A stretch of 64,000 nucleotides of DNA from Salvia splendens (taxonomy: Eukaryota > Streptophyta > Magnoliopsida > Lamiales > Lamiaceae). This document shows positions 54,057-64,000 of the stretch, piece after piece. The DNA lies in NCBI RefSeq assembly GCF_004379255.2, contig NC_056045.1, positions 10,319,593 through 10,383,592 on the forward strand, written 5' to 3'. Position numbers and translations under genes: made by a program. Within the stretch, counting starts at the first letter, position 1; every line of letters starts with the position of its first letter. The notes below the pieces were generated by a model. That model did not search any database. It saw nothing but the letters and a program-made list of their open reading frames with translations, and was not told where the DNA came from.

Positions 54057-54713
54057 ATGGGCATGAATACCTTGTATGTGGATAGTGTCACTAAGGAGCA
54101 CAACAGATGTAATAGAGACTGTATTTCCATTGATAGAAATCCCATAGATGATAGTCTCATTGACCAAGCTTGTAGCAAGGCTTTGAATATTAATAATGGA
54201 GTCATCGTCGCCGACGATATTGAAGAGCAGTCCACGCAGGTTCAAGCTCTTGCGGAGACTGATTTCTGCACCGAATTTCTTGATTCAGTCAACCCCCAAC
54301 CTGAGGTTCTGGCTGATTCACAACCCCTGCTGTCACGAGGTTGTTCAAAGGATCCACTAGAAGAAGCAACGAACAAGGGAATCTCAACAGATTTAACTGA
54401 TCATATCATAGAGAAGTTTGAATATGTTCCTGCCCTTCTGCTGCCGGTGGCTGTTCCGCCAGCGGCATCATCGCTAACCGCCAGTGCCATCATAGAGGTC
54501 CCGCTCGAACCACGTGCCACCATTTATGGCAGCATGGCCACTGCATTGGCGCTGAATAATCACGACTCCTTTCCAAAAGAAAATATATTCATACAAAACT
54601 CCAACAATTTTATATACTGGCAGCAATTTTATATACTGGAAAATATATCTGCAATATATTCGTTTTATTTTATAGATGTAGCGAGAACTATACATGTGCT
54701 TGGAATATTCTGA
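54057..54713 (+). CDS. Acidic ORF of the second gag-only element
   Basis: About 218 residues starting MGMNTLYVDSVTKEHN, rich in Asp, Glu, Ser and Asn, with no known domain. It lies where the acidic C-terminal half lies in the element at 24317-26670. The last about 40 residues run into AT-rich repeat sequence and may not belong. The frame might once have continued the gag. Confidence 0.35.
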   Translation: MGMNTLYVDSVTKEHNRCNRDCISIDRNPIDDSLIDQACSKALNINNGVIVADDIEEQSTQVQALAETDFCTEFLDSVNPQPEVLADSQPLLSRGCSKDPLEEATNKGISTDLTDHIIEKFEYVPALLLPVAVPPAASSLTASAIIEVPLEPRATIYGSMATALALNNHDSFPKENIFIQNSNNFIYWQQFYILENISAIYSFYFIDVARTIHVLGIF

Positions 54714-54872
54714 CCACCCCAAATGTGCTCGCCATTCCCATAAAAAATATATTCATGCAACACTTCAACAATTTTGACATGTAATGTATTAGTTTATTTG
54801 TATTGATTCAAGCAAGCACTATATATGTGCTTGGAATACTCCGAGCACCATACATGTGCCCGTCATTCCAAA
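54582..54872. repeat. Diverged tandem duplication of about 150 bp
   Basis: Two units begin 'aatatattcatacaaaactc' (54582) and 'aatatattcatgcaacactt' (54747) and end 'tgtgctcgccattcc' (about 54738) and 'tgtgcccgtcattcc' (about 54870). Each holds 'catgtgcttggaata'. Confidence 0.65.
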
Positions 54873-54879
54873 AGGAATA

Positions 54880-55136
54880 CTCCCTTCGTTCCTTTATTGT
54901 TGAGTCATTTTTCCATTTTGTGAAGTTCCCTCATAGTTGAGTCATTTTCATACAACTTTTTTCTCTTTCTTACTTTACTCTCTTACTTTATTTTCTCTAT
55001 TTTATTCACTTTCTACTTTATTCTCTCTACTTTTTTCTCCCTCTTACTTTTTTATCTATTTATTTAACATACTCAACATCCTTTTTTAAACATTGTGCTG
55101 AAAAGTTTCACCTCAACTATGAGGGAACGGAGGGAG
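54880..55136. mobile_element. Mariner/Stowaway-type MITE
   Basis: Ends CTCCCTTCGTTCCTTTATTG and TATGAGGGAACGGAGGGAG, flanked by TA. Length is 257 bp. Confidence 0.75.
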
Positions 55137-56114
55137 TATATATATATACAACACTCAATGATCTATGGGTTGAATGAATTTCGGTATATGATATATATAG
55201 AAAACAAAACTTTCAACTACGTAAAGCGTTGATGTGGACTATCAGTGACTTCCCTGCACATATTCTCACTATGGCCAAGAATGTGGAACAAGCAAGATTG
55301 ACGTGTTAATTCTTTTCGTCTTCTAGGACACTAATGTCATTCCATATTAATACTGCATTTCTTTAGCATCCCAGTTTGTGATCGACGCATGATCATCATG
55401 CGTTGTCTGTTAATGAAACGCATAAGGCACATTAATATTGTTCGTTTTAATATTTTTTAAATTTTTATTGGACGACGTATGAGCCTGATTCGTCATTCCC
55501 TAAAACGCATAAGGCTCATGCGTCTCTCTCTTGCAAACATAACGGGCAGTTCCGGAAGCAGAATAACATTCTGCGCAAAAGAGAAGAGAAGAAGGGGGGG
55601 CAATTTTCTTCCAATTTTTGGCGATTTCTTCCATTTCCCGGCGATTACGGTGCGTTTTCTTCGATCTTTCAACATTACTCCCTTATCGTTTTTCATTGCA
55701 TGTTTTGTGTAGTTTTCCCCCAATTTTGTGAGTTAGGTTTTATAATAAAATTGTTCACTTTAGGTCTATACTTTGTTGTTTTGTTAATTGTAATGGATTT
55801 TATTGGTGAAATCATTCTTTTATAAAGATTTTGATATGTTTGTGATGCTAGATGTTGTGATTTTGTTTGTTATTGGGGGAAGTGGGGTTGAAACGAAGCT
55901 TGTATTTAACCTTTATTGGCTTGATTAGATAGGGTAATTTTTGCAATGGCTAGTTATATTGATTAAAACAAGGTTACAAAACAAGATTAGTGAATTGTTG
56001 AATTATGGAACTGAATATGCTATTTGCATGTGGTAATGTGTTTGCCTTTTACTTTTATTTGTAGCCCCATTGCTGATAGTTTATAATTCTTGTTTTGTGA
56101 ATATGTTGAAGTAG
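55137..56114. other. Upstream region of the mobile-domain gene, with palindromic repeats
   Basis: A palindrome CGCATGATCATCATGCG at about 55387-55403, then repeated 'aaacgcataaggc' (about 55418 and 55503) and 'gctcatgcgtc' motifs. A GC-richer patch at 55560-55660 may be an old leader. No other gene. Confidence 0.45.
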
Positions 56115-57430
56115 ATGACATCTTCAAGTAATAGAAAACATTTATTTTATGGACCCGAGGATCCGTTAGTGATGTGTTGTCAGAATAAACACATTTCGAA
56201 TACATTGTTGGTAGATGGCACAAAGCATAGTTTTAGAGTTCGCCGGACACAAACTAAGATTTGGGAGGTGAAAATGCATGACAATGTGAGGCATTGGCTT
56301 GACGTATTTGGGTTCAGTGATGTGCTGAAGTGTAAGAAGCCGATGAAGATTGACAACGAGCTTATCGCTGCCTTGATTGAGCGTTGGAGGCCAGAGACGC
56401 ACAATTTCCACCTACCAGTTGGAGAGGCTACAATGACTTTACAGGATGTGCAACACCTGTGGGGCTAGAGAGCAGATGGTCGTGTTTTCACTAGCCGTGA
56501 TTCTCCTATTGGATATGTTGATTATCCCTACAAGTGTTGAGATCTTTTGGGTTCGATACACGATACTGACACAAAACAAAGCAATGAGGTATTTTGATGA
56601 GAACTCTAATTAACCAGGAGACGATACCTTTGGATGATGGGCTACATATTCATATATCCAAAGGGCACGTATACATGCACTAATCTTGTTAGTAGGACTT
56701 ATATTACCAGACACCACGAGGTGCAAGGTCCCCTTCATGTGGTTGAATGCCCTCGAGGATCCAGACGAGGGGTATACTATTAGTTGGGGTAGTGCCACTT
56801 TAACTTATCTGTATTATTATTTGTGTGAGGCTTCCATAGTCAAGCAAAAGAAAAATTTGGGCAGACTTATGATTCTTTTGCAGTTATGGCGTGGGAAAGA
56901 ATGCCCACATTGAGGCCATCATTCGTAACAACGTCTGTGCACCAGCCGTATACCCTATGTGGAGCCAAGTAATACATTTTTAACATTAACTAACTTAATT
57001 ATGTATCTTAGGTAATGTTTGGCATAAATTTTATGTATAGGTGGAATGGTGTTATTGAAATAGGAAATTCTCCTTGATATTCAGTTGTGCACTATCAGGA
57101 TCAAATATCCATGATTCAACCTGGCCAGGTGAAATTAGTTTGCAGTTTATATTAATTTAAAACTAATGTGCTAATTATATTGTTGGTTTTGTAGTTTTTG
57201 TGGACACCATATGTAGATTGCTTAATACCTGAATATTGCGTTGATGTGATTGAATTCTTCTTGTGCGATACCTACTTGGTATGTTGGGCATTTGTCGAGA
57301 CACACGAGTCTGGAGGGTTTGTAGAAAATTTGATCGCTACCAGCATATTCTTAAGTCCTTTAATATGATGCTTGGTAATGCCGGTCATTTGAGCAAAAGC
57401 GACTGCCGTGGGAAGAAGGGAACTGATTGG
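56115..57430 (+). pseudogene. Plant mobile domain (MAIN-like) gene, broken
   Basis: Starts MTSSSNRKHLFYGPEDP at 56115. The conserved core reads ALIERWRPETHNFHLPVGEA and TMTLQDVQHLWG, then a TAG stop where relatives read on into RADGRVFTSRDSPIGY. Further matching pieces follow in shifted frames: LILPDTTRCKVPFMWLNALE, SATLTYLYYYLCEAS, WERMPTLRP, and FLWTPYVDCLIPEYCVDVIE at about 57195-57250. Plant mobile domain proteins include host silencing and meristem factors (MAIN, MAIL) and many transposon-borne copies. This copy cannot make a full protein. Confidence 0.75.
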
Positions 57431-57458
57431 GCAAATAGACATTGATTCTGAAGGGGGT

Positions 57459-58917
57459 TGGCAGCGGAAGCGTGCATGAATTTACCGATCATATGAATTT
57501 GATCTATTTAGCAGATTATTTAGACAAATTCTATTCGCGTAATTATCACATGTATCATGCTCATAACTTGAATTAAAAACATGCTTTAGCACATAAAATC
57601 CCTAAAACATGCTTACTACGGAATTTGCCAATTTACCTCGTAGATTCAATTAAGAATCGATGATGGCTTGCTCCGTCTCCACGAGAAGATCTTCAATACA
57701 AGACCTCGGATCTTCTGACTGGTGTCCCGGACTATACGCTGATATTTGTGTGGGCAAATCTCACCAACGTACTAGGACTCGAATAATGGAAGACAGAAAC
57801 TGCTCACGGATGAAGCACAAATTTCGAGCTCTCTCTTTCTAGAGGGGGACGAAAATTTTGTGTATTAAAAAAAAAGTGATTTCTGTCTCCTTTATTCTCC
57901 TATTTATATTAAGTCACACATTGGGCCTAGTCAGGGATCTAAGGAAACATTTGGAACAGGCCTCACCCAATTAGCTTTTTACTAATTAAATTGAACCCAC
58001 AATTTAATATAAGCTTATATTGGAATATTACGAGCAGCCACTACAGAAGTAATATTGCACTGCCTTCCAAATCCGAAATTACAAGTATTGCGGGTTTCTT
58101 TTAATTGCATTTGATTTATTTCCCGCGCTTAAGATAAAACATCCATTAATTAATTAATGTCTGCTATAGACTTAATTAATTAACATATTTCGAATTCCAA
58201 GAGTGGACTTAGCAAGAAACTCTTATTTATTATTCATAGAGCAATTAAACTCCAACTAGCTAGGTTCCGAATAATAAAACCTTGTTTCGAGCTACTCTTG
58301 TGGATGTTATCAAACGAGACTCTCATCGCACACGTTTCAACATAATAGCAATCCTAGCACCTCTAGATAATGATCACCACTACCCAATATACCTGGATCG
58401 TTGGGTTACGAAAAACCCGCACCTGTGGTAAGTCAAAGTAGTGGATACTCAATATCGTATGCTCAATGCTAACGTACATTGATTAAGAAATTAATTATCA
58501 ATACCTCGTCTTTCAGTAGATAGCATAAAGACTCGTCTTGCTGTTAGATCCATTCAGTGCTATACCACACCAACGTCATCTTATTTCAATAAGGCTTAGA
58601 AATAATCGGACTGACATTGCAACCTTTCGCGATAGGTAGTCTAGGCCTATCTAGGTTGTGAAATTCTTATTTTTCTTTGTTTAGAACTGACCGTGTTACC
58701 TTAAATTGGACGACGCCCACAACCGGTCTACTAAAACAAAGACTTAGACTTTGTTACGTTTGCTTATACATTTAAATATGCAATAAACAACCATTAAATG
58801 TAAAACATAACAACATTATGACAAAAATAATCTGTTGTATTTAATGGAAAATAACCATTAGAGTTTTACAGTATGCAATCACTCGAAAGGTGATTTCTAG
58901 TATACAAAACCCTAACA
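57459..58917 (-). repeat. 3' LTR of the copia element
   Basis: Minus-strand start TGTTAGGGTTTTGTATAC right after the purine tract; the probable end is GCTTCCGCTGCCA at 57459. About 1.46 kb. The left boundary rests only on the CA end and the junction with the mobile-domain remnant. Confidence 0.6.
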
Positions 58918-58988
58918 ATCTCCCACTTATACTCAAAACAGCTTTCGAGTATACAAAATGGTAGTGCACACATCTAAATTTCTCCCAC

Positions 58989-60518
58989 TTATACTGAAAG
59001 CGAGTTGAGGTCTTGAATGAGTCGAACTCCCATCCCTTCAACGTGGCACTCGAACGGTTTCACAGCCAAAGCCTTTGTAAAAGGATCTGCTAGGTTGTTC
59101 TCTGACGCAATCTTGACCACTTTTATGTCTCCTCTCTGCACTATATCTCTAATGATATGATACTTCCGCTCTATGTGTTTGCTCGCTTTGTGAGCTCTTG
59201 GTTCTTTCGAGTTTGCCACAGCACCAGAATTGTCACAATAAATGGTGATGCTCTTGGGCAGATTCGAAACCACACCTAAATCTATAAGGAAGTTCTTGAA
59301 CCATACAGCCTCTTTTGCAGCCTCCGAAGCGGCCACATACTCGGCTTCCATGGTCGAGTCCGCGATGCATTTCTGCTTCACACTCTTCCAAATTACGGCT
59401 CCACCTCCTAAGGTGAACACATATCCTGAAGTAGATTTTCTCGAGTCCTGATCAACTTGAAAGTCTGAGTCAGTATATCCCAAAGGGCATAGCTCGACTG
59501 CATTGTAAACTAGAGCATAGTCCTTAGTCCGTTTAAGGTACTTGAGTATGTTCTTTACGACAGTCCAATGTCCTTGGCCCGGATTCGACTGATATCTTGC
59601 CACCATGCGAACAACAAAGCAAATATCAGGTCTAGTACAAAGCATAGCATACATGACACTTCCAACTGCCGAAGCATATGGAATCCTTCTAATTTCCTGT
59701 ATCTCAGACGGCGTTTTAGGGCACACCTCTTGAGACAAATGGATGCCATGTCTAAAAGGTAAGAAACCTTTCTTGGCATCCTGCATGCTAAAACGACTAA
59801 GTACTGTTTCGATGTAAGATTCTTGAGATAAGCACAACATCTTCTTCTCTCGATTCCGAAGAACCTTGATCCAGAGGATGTGTCCCGCGTCTCCCATATC
59901 CTTCATCTCGAACTGGTTTGATAACCATGTTCGAACTGATGACAACATCTTTTTATTGTTTCCAATTAGAAGAATGTCATCTACATATAAAACTAAGAAC
60001 ACTACATTCCCCTTATCAACTTTCTTATACACGCAGCTTTCACTTGGGCACTTTTCGAATCCAAACTTGCAAACAGTTTGATCGAAACATTGGTTCCACG
60101 ATCTAGATGCTTGCTTGAGGCCATAAATGGCCTTCTTAAGCTTCCAAATCATGTGTTCTTTGCCCTTTATGGCATATCCTTCGGGTTGTTCCATGTAGAT
60201 GGTCTCCTCAAGACTGCCGTTTAGAAACGCAGTCTTAACTTCCATCTGCCATACATCCCAATCCATATAAGCTGCAATAGACAACAGTATCCGGATCGAT
60301 TTGAGCATGGCCACTGGGGAGAAGGTCTCATCATAATCGATGCCTTCCTTTTGGGTATACCCCTTGGCCACTAGTCTTACTTTGAAGACTTTAACTCGTC
60401 CATCGGGTCCACGTTTACGTTTATATATCCACTTGCTCCCAATGGCAGTATAACCTTCGGGTAGGATGGACAAATCGTAGACGTCTTTGTCTATCATAGA
60501 TTGTAGTTCCGAATCCAT
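58989..60518 (-). pseudogene. Copia reverse transcriptase-RNase H, long open frame
   Basis: 509 residues from MDSELQSMIDKDVYDL. RT has WKLKKAIYGLKQASRSW and the catalytic YVDDILLIG. RNase H has TDSDFQVDQDSRKSTSGY, TMEAEYVAASEA and IYCDNSGAV, then SKHIERKYHIIRD and LADPFTKAL. The frame is intact, but it is cut off from integrase by a stop where a Trp codon is expected (about 60527) and a nearby frameshift. Confidence 0.85.
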
Positions 60519-60523
60519 TGCTT

Positions 60524-61771
60524 TTATCTATTCGCAATGATCGACATCTGCCAGTGCTTCCGCAAAGTTCCAGGGATCATGTTGTTGTCCGAGGAGTGAT
60601 CCATAGATTCCCCCAAACCAATGTATCTGTCGGGCTCATGTGAGACCCTCCCACTGCGGCGCGACACTACAATATTTTGAGTATAAGTTGAAGTTTCGGG
60701 AATTGTTTGTACACTTGGTACTTGTTCTTGGTTAATGGAACTTGTGACAGAAGTTAGCTCATCAAGAGCCACTTCACTGCTAGGTTTATGATTCATTACA
60801 TAGTCTTCCTCTAAGAATGTCGCGTGAGTGCTCACAATGACTTTCTTATCTCGGAGACTAAAGAATTCATAACCTTTCGTCCCTTTGGGGTAACCTATAA
60901 ACAAACATACCTCCGTCCTAGATCCTAGCTTAGTTGGATCCTTTTCCAATACATGAGCCGGGCAACCCCAAACCTTGAGATGTGCTAGATTGGGCTTACG
61001 CCCAGTCCACAACTCATATGGAGTTTTAGGTATGGATTTTGATGGTAAATTGTCTAAAATGTGACTTGCAGAAAGCAAGGCATGTCCCCTAAATGAAATA
61101 GGCAGACGTGCATAACTCATCATCGATCGAACCATATTTAACAAGGTCCTGTTCCTTCTTTCAGCCACGCCGTTCTGCTGGGGCGTGCCCGGCGCAGTCA
61201 GTTTGGATTCAATACCCGGCTCTGATAAGTAGTCCAAAAATTCAGCACTGAGGTATTCGCCTCCACGATTAGATCGTAGGCTTTTGATATTCTTTCCATG
61301 ATACTTCTCCACAAGAGTCTTAAAGTCTTTAAACTTGTCAAAAGACTCTGACTTGTGATGCATCAAATAGACATATCCAATTTTCGAGAAGTCATCAATA
61401 AATGTGATGAAGTATCGAAAACCACCTCTTGCCTCCGTTGACATTGGTCCACATATATCGGAATGAACGAGCTCAAGTACTTCCTTGGCCCTATTGCCCT
61501 TAGCCTTAAAAGGCCTCTTGGTCATCTTGCCTTCTAAGCATGACTCACACTTATGAAAAGGTTCCTCCTCTAGACCTTTAATAAGATCTTGTTGAACAAG
61601 AGAATGGATCCTCCTTTCATTTGCATGACCTAGTCTAAGGTGCCATAAGTACGTTTCGTTCATTGAACTTGAAGGTTCCTTTCGTTTCTTTGAAATTTTC
61701 GATGTTGTATTGAGTTCTGATTTGCGATTATTAAACTGTGTAGAAGTGATTGTGTACAGATTGTTTTCCAT
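60524..61771 (-). pseudogene. Copia integrase, catalytic Asp changed
   Basis: The zinc-binding HHCC region reads LWHLRLGHANERRIH and CESCLEGKMTKRPF. The catalytic core has VHSDICGPM (first Asp) and PQQNGVAERRNRT (Glu), but the second Asp site reads LRSNRGGEYL, with Asn for Asp. The C-terminal KVWGCPAHVLE and GYEFFSLRDKKVIVS segments are present. A frameshift near 61795 separates it from the protease frame. Confidence 0.85.
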
Positions 61772-62943
61772 GATACCACGACAGATATAAGAACCATCTT
61801 CTTAATAACGCAGTTGTCATTAAAAGAAATCGAATATCCATCATAAACCAATTTAGAAACTGAAATTAAATTTCTTCTAAAAGAAGGTATCAACAAAACA
61901 TTCTTCAAAATAAAAAATCTATCACTAGTAAAACGCAAATAAATGTCTCCCACTGCAACGACTGCCACTTTGGTAGCGTCGCCCAACTGGACTTTGATCT
62001 CACGATTATGTAGCCATCTTGTCACCTGCATTAAGTCAGGATCAAAACAAATATGATCAGTGGCTCCTGTGTCAATAACCCAAGTGCAAATTGATGTCGA
62101 AGTCAAACAAGACTCGATAACTAGAGCCTGGTGCATACCTGTAGCCTTGCCCCGTTTAGGACAGTCTGGCTTCCAATGCCCCTTCTCTCCACACTTGAAA
62201 CACTTCCCCGTGGGCTTCTTGTTAGCCTTCTTCTTCTTCTTTCCCTTAGCTATCTTGGCTGGTCCTGAGTTCGGTGCCTGCCTTTTTCCTTTGCTAGGCT
62301 TTATGCCAGAGGAACGAGGCGCCGAAATCATCATGGCCGCCTTAGCCTGGACCATAAGGTCCTCTGCCGACTAAAGTTCAGTCAACAGCTCTGCCAAGGT
62401 GTAATTTCTTTTGTTCATCTCGAAGTTGAGCTAGAACTGTTGGAAGCTAAGTGGAAGACTTTGAAGGATGATGGTCACCTGGGACTCGGGATCGATCGTC
62501 CCTCCCAGGACCTCAATTTGGTTGAGGTGGCCCATCATCTCGAGGACGTGGTCCCTCACAGACGAGCCTTCCTTCATTGTCTTCGACATGATACTCCGAA
62601 AGGCTTGAGACTTAGCCGTTCGATTCTGAGTACCAAAAAGATTTTTGAGATTCTGCATAATCTCGGCTGCTGTTTCCATGGCTGAATGCTGATGCTTGAG
62701 TACCGAAGACATAGAAGCCAACATGTAGCACTTAGCCATCTCATTCGCCTTATGCCACCGTCTGTGTGCATCTCTGACTCCTGCCGCAGCGTTAGCCGAC
62801 GGCACTGGAGGACGCGGGGTGGTGAGCACAAAGATGTACTCATCTGCTGTGAGAACGATGTCCAAATTTTGTTTCCATTCTATGTAATTTTGGCCCTCGA
62901 GTTTATTTTCTTTGAGAATTGCAGAAAGAGGATTAAACGACAT
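61660..62943 (-). pseudogene. Copia gag and protease, broken
   Basis: Gag starts MSFNPLSAILKENKLEGQNY at 62943 and runs to LQSLPLSFQQF, where a stop occurs (62431). A second stop comes about 24 codons later (about 62373). After these the frame continues with a Lys-rich region, the zinc knuckle CFKCGEKGHWKPDC (CX2CX4HX4C) and the protease VIDTGATDHICFDPD. The frame is lost again near 61795. Confidence 0.85.
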
Positions 62944-63500
62944 ATTGACGATTTGATTTGCACTGCAAAACAAAGTATTTTACTATTGTCATAAACTTAT
63001 GTAAGAAGTTTGATTAGATTAACCATAAAACTTTTCAAAATCTTACAACTGTAAAATTAAAATTTTGTACCCTCCAAAGGAAGTCAATATGCATTAAAAT
63101 CTTACAATTTTACTGGTCACAACACCGACGAATAGTCCAGAGACCACAGAGTGGCATGGCCGCCAAATGTTGCCTAAGCAAGACCATCTCTTTAGCATTA
63201 CAGAGTCTCGTTTCTACAACACACTCCCATAACAATGCTTATGTGCTGCTAACAAGATCAAGCTATCTCATAAATTCTGTGTGAACTTCTGAATCTCGTA
63301 GTTTCTTAGGATTATTGTCACCACAGAGCAGGTGGCGATAATATTGGAAACCACATTCTAGTTCATACTATTTATATTTGAGAAGTCCGCCCTCATGAAC
63401 TTGCTATTTTCTTAGGATTATTGTCCCCACAGAGCAGGTGGCGATAATATTAGAAAAAAGCTTCATAAGTTGCAGACCAATTGATGGAGACCATATACAA
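62944..63500 (-). other. Copia leader with duplicated hairpin
   Basis: Two near-identical segments 'cttaggattattgtcmccac...gataatatt' at about 63305-63347 and 63411-63453. Each can fold: ATTATTGTCACC pairs with GGTGGCGATAAT (allowing G-U) around the loop ACAGAGCA. They sit in the untranslated leader, where packaging or translation signals are expected. Confidence 0.5.
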
Positions 63501-64000
63501 ACGTTGAGTTCGTAATTATAGCTTAGATATTTTAGGTTATGGTTTTACTTTAATTATCCTTAGCCTTGAGGCAGTTTAAGGCTTAATTAAATTCTGTTGG
63601 TATTTAATCTACTGGATAATTAAATCTTTAGATTAATGTTGTTATCTTGCTTTAGGAAATTGTTGATCTAGAATTTAATTCTTATTCATGTCTACTATAA
63701 GATTTGTCTAAAATAAATAAATTATTTAATTCTTAATTAGACATGAAAAATTAAATTCAAACATGTTCAAGATTAGGAAGAGATATTTCATTATTTAATG
63801 TATTCATACATATCTATCCTTTTTAGGATCTTAGATATATAATTATTAGGAAACTATTAACTTATTCTTATCCATATCATCTAGGAATCAAAATAATATT
63901 ATTTATTTCCATAGATATAGAAAATAATAAAAATATTCCTTAAATCTAGATAAATATTAGGAAACTATTAAATTATTCTCATCTATATCATCTAGGAATA
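63501..64000. other. AT-rich DNA at the window edge; unassigned
   Basis: Contains a repeat of 'aaatattaggaaactattaa' type (about 63846 and 63953) with 'tcttatccatatcatctagg'-like continuation. It may be part of the copia leader, its 5' LTR or host DNA. Confidence 0.35.

Larger units (their letters stand above)
52747..54700 (+). mobile_element. Second gag-only LTR element, 3' end not found
   Basis: A 332-bp 5' LTR (52747-53078) starts TGATAGGGTCC and ends GGTTCTATCA. A primer-binding-like ATTGGCGCTTTCATT follows. A gag-like ORF and a second acidic ORF come next; no RT or integrase motifs were seen. I did not find the 3' LTR, so the right boundary is a guess. The layout is like 24317-26670 but the LTR and gag sequences differ. 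Confidence 0.6.
57459..63500 (-). mobile_element. Ty1/copia retrotransposon, 5' LTR not seen
   Basis: On the minus strand from the right: a long leader with duplicated hairpins (about 62944-63500), gag, protease, integrase, RT and RNase H, a purine tract AAGTGGGAGA, and a 3' LTR (57459-58917). The 5' LTR and primer-binding site lie beyond the window or are lost. It belongs to a different copia lineage from the two elements further left: its protease has DTGA and its gag starts MSFNPLSAILKENKLEGQNY. Confidence 0.75.

Noticed and set aside
1..64000. CRISPR arrays, rRNA or tRNA genes, bacterial operons
   Set aside because: None seen; repeat spacing, intron structure and transposon types are those of a plant nuclear genome.

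Overview
This is plant nuclear DNA: genes with GT-AG introns, dense miniature inverted-repeat elements (MITEs), Ty1/copia and Ty3/gypsy retrotransposons, and plant-specific families (JINGUBANG-type WD40, WAK-like kinase, CYP82-type P450, plant mobile domain). A eudicot, possibly an asterid of the mint order (Lamiales), is my guess from the protein flavour; the sequence alone does not fix the species. No bacterial operon, CRISPR array, rRNA or tRNA gene was seen.

Layout. 1-7.9 kb: a Harbinger element with a decayed Myb-like gene, a hAT MITE, several mariner/Stowaway MITEs, and a mariner MITE split by another MITE and by a solo LTR. 7.98-17.83 kb: a roughly 3.2-kb gypsy solo LTR (flanked by TATAT) split by a 5.5-kb copia/TRIM composite and by a second Harbinger element. 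17.8-20.3 kb: MITE remnants and a promoter. 20.35-23.0 kb: a CYP82-like P450 whose first exon carries a 356-bp hAT-like insertion. 23.4-28.6 kb: MITEs, then a truncated copia element holding a complete gag-only gypsy-type element (24.3-26.7 kb). 28.97-30.82 kb: a two-exon JINGUBANG-like WD40 gene. 31-36 kb: MITEs, a hAT remnant, a long-TIR element with a SINE inside. 36.16-40.0 kb: a three-exon WAK-like receptor kinase. 40-50 kb: a copia remnant, two Harbinger deletion derivatives, a hAT-like element, Tourist and Stowaway MITEs. 50.39-51.24 kb (minus): an ELO-type fatty-acid elongase whose last codons run into retroelement-like DNA. 52.7-54.7 kb: a second gag-only LTR element. 56.1-57.4 kb: a broken plant-mobile-domain gene. 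57.46 kb to the end: a copia element (minus) with its 3' LTR on the left and a long leader on the right.

Only four host genes look real: the P450 (disrupted), the WD40 gene, the receptor kinase and the elongase. They show no shared pathway; they are separate genes in a transposon-rich region. The most informative content is the transposon biology: nesting that can be ordered in time, recombinant LTRs, gag-only elements, Harbinger derivatives that repeatedly keep only promoter plus start codon, and insertions lying exactly at gene features (a P450 exon, a WD40 splice acceptor, an elongase stop codon). I found no convincing evidence for a wholly new biological system.
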